Shown one piece after another: positions 1-5,497 of a DNA stretch of 8,722 nt. The notes under the pieces are model-generated. The model made no database searches. It saw only the letters and a program-made list of their open reading frames with translations, and was not told where the DNA came from. A program made the translations under genes and the position numbers. Source of the DNA: Mariprofundaceae bacterium (GTDB lineage: Bacteria > Pseudomonadota > Zetaproteobacteria > Mariprofundales > Mariprofundaceae); the NCBI GenBank assembly GCA_015488125.1, contig WFOJ01000214.1, positions 1-8,722 on the forward strand. The letters are read 5' to 3'. The number at the start of each line of letters is the position of its first letter. Within the stretch, counting starts at the first letter, position 1.

Positions 1-1840
1 CATTGATCGTACCTGTATTACTCAGCGTTGCCCCTGTGGTGGCACAGACACCTGTAGCATTGGCACGGAACGTCAGCGTCCAGCCAGCAGGCACAGTGCT
101 TGCCGCGCCAAAGGCTGCGGTGGTGTTGATATCGCCTAACAGATCGAAACTATCCGGCACCGTACTGGTGTTGTTCACATACAGCGCGAAGGTGTAGGTA
201 TCACCAGGGTTCAGCGTCGGATTGGTAATGCGACCTGCAGCCAGCGAAGCAGTTTTTGAGGTATAGATGCCTTTACCATCTGCGGCGGTTGCTGCGGCAA
301 AGCTGACATTATTGGTCATATCCACCGTGTTCGGCGTAATCGTTCCCAGATGATCCCGCGTCGGATCAGCAACGGCTGCATTCAATACCGAGATAGCGCG
401 CGAATAAACATCATATCCGGCACCGCCATTATTGCCTGAAGCGCCGGCAGGTAAGGTCACCTGCACATACACGTTGTAGGAAGCACCGGCTACCATAGGG
501 CCGGTATCCACGATGTTATCGCCATTGGTATCCACCAGCGGCGACACGCCATCAGATTTGTACAACAAAAAGGATGTGCCTGCCGGGAAGGTGCTGGTAT
601 AGTTGTCGATAACGATATTAAAGGTATCCGTACCGTTGCCGGTATTATGAACCACATTACCAAAAGCAATCGTGCCACCCTGGGTAACTGATCCTTCAGA
701 GATGATATCATTCTTCACCCCGTCCTTATCGGTGGGTGACGGGTTATCATCCAGTAAGACGCCCGCACTCTGAGTAACCGTAAAGCTCACCTGGTTGGAT
801 GTACCTGTGGCGCGTGTTGTGTTTACGCCATCAGCATAGCTGATCGCACCGGTATTGGGAATGATCTGCGGTGGAATACCTGCATTCACGATAACGTCAA
901 AGGTCAGCGTACCGGATTGACCAGGGCCTACAGCGCTGATGTTTGCCCAGATCTTGCCAGTACCGCCATCATTTTTGGTGGTTGCATAGGTATAGTAATC
1001 CATGGTTGGACCAGCACCCTGAGCAGCATCGCCGTAAAGATCGGTCAGTGCAGTTGTGCCTGTAACACTCCAGCGTGCCGTGCCTCTTACATAGGCAAGG
1101 TTGGCATTCAGCGTGTCTTCAATAGCTACATTGGTCGCCGTGGCATTACCCGTATTGGTGTAGGTCAGGGTGTACTTGATGGTTGTGCCCGGCGGGCCGG
1201 AAGCAATGCTTTCGGATTTGGTCAGGGCAACAACCGCTGCCGAGGTGACATTCACTGTATCAGTATTATTGTTGATCAGCGCCTGGTTAGTGCTTGACGT
1301 TGCGGTGATCTTCACCTGATCGGTATTGCCGTTCAGGGCGCTGCCCGGCACAGTACCGGAAACAACAAACTTGAACTGACCACCGGCAGGGATCGACGTG
1401 GTGTAGGTATCCTGCAGCGAGGTGAAGCTATCGGGCAGGCCATCACCATTGGCATCAAGATAGACGTTAACGCCGGCGAAGGTGAACGAACCGTTATTCA
1501 GATCGGCTACATGCAGGAAGAAGGTGTCAGCGCCATTGCCGGTATTGGTAATGGTGTGACCAAAATAGACCGTACCGCCAGGGGAGACTGTTTTGGTCTG
1601 GGATGTTACCAGTGTAAAGGCCGGAACCTGTTGCACAATGGTATTGACGGTGTTCGAAGTGGCCGTGCGCCCGGCATTCGAAGCATCGGTATAGGTTGCA
1701 GATGCCTGGTTACCAATCACCGTGCCAGCCAGCGGCGCAGCAATAGCCTGCGGCTGCTGATTGAGCACAGCAAAGATAGCAAACATGGCAACGATACCGA
1801 AGTAAGCGCATGATTTGATCATGCGGGATGAATACTTCAT
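1..1840 (-). CDS. Large secreted DUF11-repeat surface protein, C-terminus missing
   Basis: The reading frame stays open from the ATG at 1840 to base 1 (613 codons) and runs off the window, so the C-terminus and its anchoring mode are unknown. Residues 1-34 form a Sec signal peptide: basic start, hydrophobic core at about 12-26, and a probable cut after Ala34 in AIA-A. The mature part is rich in Thr, Asn, Gly, Ser and Ala with almost no Cys, as expected for stacked extracellular beta-sandwiches. Residues about 203-345 match the DUF11 / TIGR01451 'conserved repeat' pattern (PPGTTIKYTLTYTNTGNATA at 216-235). Flanking modules carry GGT-x-x-FG followed by NTGNG-x-DTF at 88-107 and again at 388-407, and a third weaker unit starts near 546. 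Two Asp/Asn-rich loops (DANGDGLPD at 129-137; DTNGDNIVD at 437-445) resemble calcium-binding turns. A clear AAGGAG precedes the start. The role is probably structural or surface-associated. No enzyme motif is visible. Presence of the gene is secure; function is inferred. Confidence 0.9.
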   Translation of the reverse strand, partial: MKYSSRMIKSCAYFGIVAMFAIFAVLNQQPQAIAAPLAGTVIGNQASATYTDASNAGRTATSNTVNTIVQQVPAFTLVTSQTKTVSPGGTVYFGHTITNTGNGADTFFLHVADLNNGSFTFAGVNVYLDANGDGLPDSFTSLQDTYTTSIPAGGQFKFVVSGTVPGSALNGNTDQVKITATSSTNQALINNNTDTVNVTSAAVVALTKSESIASGPPGTTIKYTLTYTNTGNATATNVAIEDTLNANLAYVRGTARWSVTGTTALTDLYGDAAQGAGPTMDYYTYATTKNDGGTGKIWANISAVGPGQSGTLTFDVIVNAGIPPQIIPNTGAISYADGVNTTRATGTSNQVSFTVTQSAGVLLDDNPSPTDKDGVKNDIISEGSVTQGGTIAFGNVVHNTGNGTDTFNIVIDNYTSTFPAGTSFLLYKSDGVSPLVDTNGDNIVDTGPMVAGASYNVYVQVTLPAGASGNNGGAGYDVYSRAISVLNAAVADPTRDHLGTITPNTVDMTNNVSFAAATAADGKGIYTSKTASLAAGRITNPTLNPGDTYTFALYVNNTSTVPDSFDLLGDINTTAAFGAASTVPAGWTLTFRANATGVCATTGATLSNTGTIN

Positions 1841-1846
1841 CGTTTT

Positions 1847-1852
1847 CTCCTT
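1847..1852 (-). promoter_or_regulatory. Ribosome binding site of the large DUF11 gene
   Basis: On the minus strand AAGGAG lies six bases before the ATG at 1840. This close match to the Shine-Dalgarno consensus fixes the start codon and places the signal peptide at the true N-terminus. Confidence 0.85.
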
Positions 1853-1874
1853 GTTTTGTTTAGTGGACGTGGAT

Positions 1875-1921
1875 GATCGGGGAAGAGACACGCTTCTGCT
1901 AAAACCTGCGTCTGACCGATC
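1875..1921 (-). other. Imperfect stem-loop between the two DUF11 genes
   Basis: The 132-base gap between the two minus-strand genes holds an interrupted inverted repeat. GATCGG (1875-1880) pairs with CCGATC (1916-1921). Further in, AGAC (1886-1889) pairs with GTCT (1910-1913), and two more pairs follow across a two-base bulge. No T-tract follows it in the leftward direction, so it does not look like an intrinsic terminator. It could stabilise or process the joint transcript, or be chance. No convincing separate promoter for the large gene was found in the gap, which favours co-transcription with the small gene. Confidence 0.35.
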
Positions 1922-1972
1922 CGTTGCAGTCACGGCAAACACCGCCTGCGTATTCAGTACATAACTGGTTGC

Positions 1973-2494
1973 TTATTTCATTCCTCCTCCTTTGGTTATT
2001 ACCTGATTATCAAGTGGCGATACGCGCATGCGCGCCACAACCACCTTGTTTTTCCCTGCTGCCAGCCGGTTCAGATTCCAGCGCAGCGAGCGGTATTCCT
2101 TGTAGGGAACTTTTTCTTCCTTCCATGTGCCATCGGGCTGCTTTACCTTGCGCATCAGTGGAATATCGGCGTAACGTGCGCCGTCCAGGCTGGCTTTGGC
2201 ACCGGCAGGAGAAGTGGTATCCGGCAACAACTCCATACCCGCAGGCACGGGCAAGGTTGCCTTGAGATCGGAAATATCGTGATCGGTGTTATTGGTATAG
2301 GTGGCGCGGTATTCGAGCACATCGCCCGGATAGGCCATATTCGCTTGCTTTTTGTGCTCGATACCCTTTTCGACCACAATCTTGTAAGCATCCATATGAA
2401 CGCTGACCGGCTCGCTTTTGGCCCCATCAGCAGCAAGGGCCATCACCGGCGCAAGCATCAGTGATGCCAGTATCATTCTTATCGACAGGCGCAT
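1973..2494 (-). CDS. Small secreted single-domain DUF11-like protein
   Basis: This is a 173-residue protein with a Sec signal peptide at residues 1-21 (Arg2 and Arg6, a hydrophobic stretch rich in Leu, Met and Ala, and a cut after ALA before Ala22-Asp23). Residues about 37-155 look like one DUF11-type beta-sandwich. The key segment is at 56-70, with Pro56-Gly57-Asp58, then alternating hydrophobics and TYTNNT, followed by a conserved-looking LPVPAGMELLP at 81-91. The mature part has no Cys and no catalytic motif. It lies 132 bases upstream of the large DUF11 gene in the same direction and shares its fold type, so the two are probably one secreted system, with this as a periplasmic or surface partner. 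The start is supported by a G-rich Shine-Dalgarno-like stretch (AAAAGGGGGG) five bases upstream; an internal Met7 would shorten the signal peptide too much. The function is unknown and no specific name is justified. Confidence 0.88.
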   Translation of the reverse strand: MRLSIRMILASLMLAPVMALAADGAKSEPVSVHMDAYKIVVEKGIEHKKQANMAYPGDVLEYRATYTNNTDHDISDLKATLPVPAGMELLPDTTSPAGAKASLDGARYADIPLMRKVKQPDGTWKEEKVPYKEYRSLRWNLNRLAAGKNKVVVARMRVSPLDNQVITKGGGMK

Positions 2495-2500
2495 AAATAC

Positions 2501-2536
2501 CCCCCTTTTATTACTTGGTTTTTATCAAAAAGGGGG
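2501..2536 (-). promoter_or_regulatory. 5'-leader hairpin overlapping the small DUF11 gene's ribosome binding site
   Basis: Perfect 9-bp arms, CCCCCTTTT (2501-2509) and AAAAGGGGG (2528-2536) on the plus strand, are separated by 18 bases. In the leftward transcript the 3' arm is the AAAAGGGGG that must serve as Shine-Dalgarno sequence, ending six bases before the AUG at 2494. Folding would therefore mask ribosome entry. The arms are visible directly; a regulatory role (thermosensor-like or protein-controlled) is inference. The same symmetry could instead be a protein binding site at DNA level. Confidence 0.5.
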
Positions 2537-2540
2537 ATTC

Positions 2541-2569
2541 ATAACAAGCGCATAATACCATTAAATCAA
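2541..2569 (-). promoter_or_regulatory. Candidate sigma70-type promoter for the DUF11 unit
   Basis: Reading leftward, TTGATT (2569-2564) is followed after 17 bases by TGTTAT (2546-2541). Each hexamer matches four of six consensus bases, with ideal spacing. Transcription would begin around 2534-2535, at the outer edge of the 5' hairpin arm. This is a modest match and other starts are possible. Confidence 0.4.
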
Positions 2570-2738
2570 CCACTCTCCCCCACGACAATGGTTGAAAACA
2601 AAAAGCATCAGGCCGAACGCTGCGAAAAACAGGCACTCAACTCTGCCGCGCACGCGCCCCTATGCAATGACAAAAGTCACGAAGCATGAAAAATCAGCCT
2701 GAATATATCGGTCAACTCAAAAGGCCGAGACAAAGCAG
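2570..2738. other. Middle of the divergent control region, no gene seen
   Basis: These 169 bases separate the two promoter areas. The only ATG frame of note (2588-2689, 33 codons) has no ribosome binding site and no recognisable product. GGCCGA at 2723-2728 is repeated inverted as TCGGCC at 2779-2784, just before the regulator start, bracketing the promoter. The significance of this is unknown. Confidence 0.5.
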
Positions 2739-2743
2739 AATAT

Positions 2744-2773
2744 TTGATATTGACAATATTAGATTATTATAAT
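2744..2773 (+). promoter_or_regulatory. Strong sigma70-type promoter of the regulator-efflux operon
   Basis: TTGATA (2744-2749) and a perfect TATAAT (2768-2773) are 18 bases apart. Initiation is expected near 2779-2781, only about 4-6 bases before the ATG at 2785, so the mRNA would be almost leaderless. A perfect TTGACA at 2750-2755 is only 12 bases from the -10 and is therefore probably not the working -35. Confidence 0.72.
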
Positions 2774-2778
2774 ATTGT
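2753..2778. promoter_or_regulatory. Probable ArsR/BigR-type operator palindrome
   Basis: ACAATATTA (2753-2761) and TAATATTGT (2770-2778) form perfect 9-bp arms around an 8-base centre. The palindrome covers the -10 element and spacer, so a bound winged-helix dimer would block RNA polymerase. The hexamer AATATT occurs three times at exact 16-base steps (2739, 2755, 2771), suggesting a second, weaker half-site upstream. AT-rich palindromes over the promoter are typical of BigR-like repressors. Assigning the neighbouring regulator as the binder is inference. Confidence 0.7.
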
Positions 2779-2784
2779 TCGGCC

Positions 2785-3087
2785 ATGCAAGCGATTCCCC
2801 AGGAAAATATCAAAGACGCGTCACAGGGCCTGCGCGCCATTGCGCATGAATTGCGCCTTGCCGTGTTGTGCCATTTGATGAATGGTCCCATGTGTGTAGC
2901 CGAACTACTGGAAGCCACAGGGGCCTCGCAATCCAATCTTTCCCAGCACCTGGCCAAGATGCGGATGATGGGGATTCTCAAGAATGAGCGGCGGGGTACG
3001 CAGGTTTATTATCGCATTGCCGACCCTGCTTTTGAAGGTTTGATCATGGCGTTAAAAAACATTTATTGTCCGGAGATGTGCACATGA
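2785..3087 (+). CDS. ArsR/SmtB-family repressor, BigR/SqrR/YgaV-like thiol sensor
   Basis: This is a 100-residue winged-helix repressor. Helix 2 is around 22-32, the recognition helix is around 48-60 (SQSNLSQHLAKMR), and the beta-wing is around 64-78 (GILKNERRGTQVYYRI). The E. coli ArsR metal site CVCxxC is reduced to Cys37, with Ala39 and Leu42 at the other two positions. Instead Cys29 (in LAVLCHL) and Cys95 (in LKNIYCP) coincide with the helix-2 and helix-5 cysteines that form the persulfide-sensing pair of BigR, SqrR and YgaV; the LKNxYCP ending is especially like E. coli YgaV. Cys99 is an extra cysteine. The start at 2785 is forced: an in-frame stop lies at 2770-2772 and no later start keeps the helical core. 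No Shine-Dalgarno sequence precedes it. The stop overlaps the next start by four bases (ATGA). It probably represses its own operon and releases DNA on cysteine oxidation or persulfidation. Family assignment is firm; the sulfur signal is inferred from remembered homologues. Confidence 0.93.
   Translation: MQAIPQENIKDASQGLRAIAHELRLAVLCHLMNGPMCVAELLEATGASQSNLSQHLAKMRMMGILKNERRGTQVYYRIADPAFEGLIMALKNIYCPEMCT
3072..3075 (+). promoter_or_regulatory. Ribosome binding site choosing the TolC-family start
   Basis: GGAG within the last codons of the regulator lies eight bases before the ATG at 3084. It supports that ATG over the in-frame TTG at 3066, which would add six residues ahead of an otherwise normal signal peptide. 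Confidence 0.75.
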
Positions 3088-4469
3088 AGCAGGCCATGGC
3101 CCGACGGGCCTTTTTTTGTGCTTCTTTATTGGTTTATTGCTATATGTTTATATTAGAAGCAAATGCCGAAGCGTTGCATCTGGATATGTCCACGGCGGTG
3201 ACGCATGCGCTGCAAGGCAACAGCCAGGTGCAGGCCAAAGCAGCGCAGATGGATGCTGCCAAAGCCATGCTGGATGCCAGCAAGGCAAGCCGCCTGCCCC
3301 GGTTAAGCTGGCAGAGTTCGGCCATTCGCAGTAATTCGCCGATGGCCGTGTTTGGCAGCACGTTATCGCAACAGCGCATTACTGCCGCTGATTTTGCGCC
3401 TGCATCGCTGAATTTTCCGGCAGCGCAAAGCTGGTATCAGCATCGCCTGACCCTGAATATGCCCTTGTATCGCGGCGGCGCGACGACGGCGGCCATCGCA
3501 GGCAGAGAAGCAGGATTGAACATGCGCCAACACGACTGGCAAGGCACACGCATGCAAACCATTTATGCCGTATATCAGGCTTATAGTCAGGCGTTGCGCG
3601 CGGCGCAGGCCAAAGCAGTGGCCCGGCAGGCCAAAAAAGCCGCCGATGCGCATGTACAACGCGCCCGTCATATGCTCGAAAAAGGCATGCTTCTGAACAG
3701 CGACGTGATGGATGCCAGGGTGCATCAGCTCAACGCCGGGGTTGCCATTACCCAGGCGGATCACCGCTATCAGCAGGCGCTGGATCGTCTGCGCCAGTTG
3801 CTGGGGCTACCCATGGATCAGCCTTTGCGATTACAGGACTGGCAGGGCGTGGATAGCCATCGCATGGCGCACCCGGATGACTGGTGGCTTGCGCAGGCGC
3901 TGGCATCACGGCGTGATCTACAGGCCTTGCAGGCGCAGCGGGATGCTGCCGCCAGCGCCAGCTTGCTGCACAAGGCGGCGTTTCGTCCACAGCTCGATCT
4001 GCAGGCAACGGAAGAATGGAATAACAATACTGTATCACCACGGCACAGCAACTATACCGTCGCGGCCGTAGTACGCTGGAATTTGTTTGCCGGTGGCGCG
4101 GATCAGGCGCGGCTGCGCGCTGCCGAGGCGCAACAGACTGCCGCCGAACTTGCTGTTCGCGATTTGCAAGAGCGCATCGCAGTGGAGGTTCGCGCTGCGC
4201 TGCGTCAGCGCGAGGAAACAGCATCGCGCTGGCAGGCACGTCGGCAGGCGCTGGCTCAGGCGAAGGAATCACTGCGTATTCATCGCCTGCGATTTGCGCA
4301 GGGCATGGAAAACATCAATAGCATGCTGGATGCCCAAACCCGCCTGGATGCTGCTGCCCAGGCCGAAGTCGAGGCGCGCTTTGACCGCGCCATGGCCGAT
4401 GTGCAATTGCTCATGGTTAGCGGTCAGCTAACCGCGCCCCAGTCCACGTCTGCAGAGGAAGTTCAATAA
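3084..4469 (+). CDS. TolC-family outer membrane efflux channel
   Basis: This 461-residue outer-membrane factor forms the exit duct of a tripartite RND pump. A signal peptide covers residues 1-28 (Arg7-Arg8, hydrophobic core 10-24, cut after ANA before Glu29). Two OEP repeats follow, about 35-240 and 270-450. Each has a beta-strand segment with the family signature, LNMPLYRGG (124-132) and WNLFAGG (332-338), followed by long Ala/Gln/Arg-rich helices that build the periplasmic barrel. The segment PMAVFGSTLSQQ (86-97) followed by DF (103-104) is an extracellular-loop pattern found in many proteobacterial TolC-like proteins. Length is normal for the family. Its ATG overlaps the regulator stop, and its own stop overlaps the next start by one base (TAATG), so translation is probably coupled throughout. 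A terminator-like hairpin lies in its signal-peptide codons. The substrate cannot be read from this subunit. Confidence 0.93.
   Translation: MKQAMARRAFFCASLLVYCYMFILEANAEALHLDMSTAVTHALQGNSQVQAKAAQMDAAKAMLDASKASRLPRLSWQSSAIRSNSPMAVFGSTLSQQRITAADFAPASLNFPAAQSWYQHRLTLNMPLYRGGATTAAIAGREAGLNMRQHDWQGTRMQTIYAVYQAYSQALRAAQAKAVARQAKKAADAHVQRARHMLEKGMLLNSDVMDARVHQLNAGVAITQADHRYQQALDRLRQLLGLPMDQPLRLQDWQGVDSHRMAHPDDWWLAQALASRRDLQALQAQRDAAASASLLHKAAFRPQLDLQATEEWNNNTVSPRHSNYTVAAVVRWNLFAGGADQARLRAAEAQQTAAELAVRDLQERIAVEVRAALRQREETASRWQARRQALAQAKESLRIHRLRFAQGMENINSMLDAQTRLDAAAQAEVEARFDRAMADVQLLMVSGQLTAPQSTSAEEVQ
3098..3117 (+). terminator. Terminator-like hairpin with T-tract at the regulator-efflux junction
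   Basis: GGCCC (3098-3102), loop GAC, and GGGCC (3106-3110) are followed at once by seven T's (3111-3117). This is the layout of a short rho-independent terminator, placed inside codons 5-12 of the TolC-family gene. Another GGCC at 3092-3095 can pair with either arm, giving mutually exclusive folds. It may act as an attenuator, making more regulator than pump mRNA unless ribosomes starting at 3084 cover it. The stem is only 5 bp, so termination may be weak or absent. Confidence 0.45.
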
Positions 4470-5497
4470 TGAAACAGTTTTTGTTGATGATTGCCGTAGC
4501 CGGATTACTCAATGCCTGTCAGGCGAATGAGCAGGCCACAACACCACCTCATGCGCCTGAACAGGTGCAGGCAACCACGGCAACAGCCAGGCTTGTTCGT
4601 CTGCCTGTGTGGCTGACCACGGGTGGCTCGGTGACCAGCGATCACCGCGTCAGCGTCAGTTCGCGCCTGTCCGGTTACATTCGTGGACTGCGTCTGCGTG
4701 AGGGTCAGCATGTTAAAAAGGGGGATCTGCTGTTTCGCATCGACCCTGTGGATGTTAATCAGGCACTGAATCAGGCCAAGGCCGATGCCGCCCATGCCCT
4801 GGCGGAGAAAAAACGCTATGAGGCACTGCTCAAATCGCAGGCGGTGACGCGCCAGCAATATGATCAGGTGGCATTGCGTTACACGCTGGCGCGTTCCCGC
4901 GTCAAACAGGCGGCCAATCAACTGCACTATACCGATGTGCGGGCGGCGCTGGATGGCGTGGTGGTCAGCAAACTGATGCACAATGGCGATCTGGCTTCGC
5001 CGGGTCAGGTGGTGCTGGTCATCGAAAATCCCCGGCAATTACTGGTGGAAACCCATGTCTCGGATGGCCAGGTGCGTTTTCTGCATGAAGGCGATAGTGC
5101 CGAGCTGCGTTTCAGCGGTCAGAGCCGTCCGGTGCAGGCGCGGATCAATCATATTGTGGAAGATGACAAGCCTGCCTCGCATCAGTTTCTGGTGAAACTT
5201 GCCATGCTGAATACCGAAGGCATTCGCCCCGGTATGTTTGCGCATGTTCGTTTTCGTCAGGCGGAGCGCGAAGCGTTGATGATTCCGCAGGCAGCGATTG
5301 TTCATCGCAATGGCTTAAGCGGCGTGTATGTGGTGGATGACAAGGGGCTGCTGCATTATCAACTGGTACGCCTGGGCGAGCGTCAGGGCGATCAGGTGGA
5401 AATCACCGCTGGACTGGATAGCGGGGCGCGGCTTGTCTCGCCCATGCAGTCAGGTGTGCGCAGCGGCATGCAACTGATCGAGGCTGCCCATGGCTAA
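4469..5497 (+). CDS. RND periplasmic membrane-fusion (adaptor) lipoprotein
   Basis: This 342-residue HlyD/AcrA-type adaptor links the inner-membrane pump to the outer-membrane channel. Residues 1-16 are a lipoprotein signal with lipobox LNAC, and Cys17 would be lipidated. Order of parts: first half of the lipoyl (barrel-sandwich) domain about 60-94 (SGYIRGLRLREGQHVKKGD at 68-86), an alpha-hairpin about 95-155 including the typical YEALLKSQAVTRQQYD (117-132), second lipoyl half about 156-187 (GVVVSKLMHNGDLASPGQ at 163-180), beta-barrel about 188-265 with RPGMFAHVRF (253-262), and a membrane-proximal domain to the end. The hairpin is short, as in compact adaptors that meet TolC-like tips. AGAGGAA lies about ten bases before the start, within the previous gene. 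The start overlaps the TolC-family stop by one base. Gln at +2 of the mature lipoprotein is not the Asp inner-membrane retention signal. Confidence 0.94.
   Translation: MKQFLLMIAVAGLLNACQANEQATTPPHAPEQVQATTATARLVRLPVWLTTGGSVTSDHRVSVSSRLSGYIRGLRLREGQHVKKGDLLFRIDPVDVNQALNQAKADAAHALAEKKRYEALLKSQAVTRQQYDQVALRYTLARSRVKQAANQLHYTDVRAALDGVVVSKLMHNGDLASPGQVVLVIENPRQLLVETHVSDGQVRFLHEGDSAELRFSGQSRPVQARINHIVEDDKPASHQFLVKLAMLNTEGIRPGMFAHVRFRQAEREALMIPQAAIVHRNGLSGVYVVDDKGLLHYQLVRLGERQGDQVEITAGLDSGARLVSPMQSGVRSGMQLIEAAHG

Noticed and set aside
917..1813. Plus-strand open frames of 100-126 codons opposite the large DUF11 gene (917-1297, 1511-1813)
   Set aside because: They lie antisense to a continuous 613-codon frame with signal peptide, ribosome binding site and domain motifs. 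Their products show no recognisable domain.
2588..2689. 33-codon frame in the divergent control region
   Set aside because: No Shine-Dalgarno sequence, no promoter placed to serve it, and a composition without a recognisable fold.
2750..2755. Perfect TTGACA as -35 of the operon promoter
   Set aside because: It is only 12 bases from the perfect TATAAT. TTGATA at 2744-2749 gives a workable 18-base spacer. A 17-base partner for TTGACA would be the weaker TATTGT at 2773.
3066..3083. TTG at 3066 as start of the TolC-family gene
   Set aside because: The ATG at 3084 has GGAG eight bases upstream, the usual ATGA overlap, and gives a normal signal peptide.
2785..3087. Regulator as a classical arsenic sensor
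   Set aside because: Two of the three ArsR metal-site cysteines are replaced (Ala39, Leu42), and no arsenate reductase or arsenite pump gene is present.
3748..4272. Long minus-strand frames opposite the TolC-family, adaptor and pump genes
   Set aside because: They are shadows of GC-rich coding sequence, with low-complexity Arg/Pro/Ala products and no ribosome binding sites.
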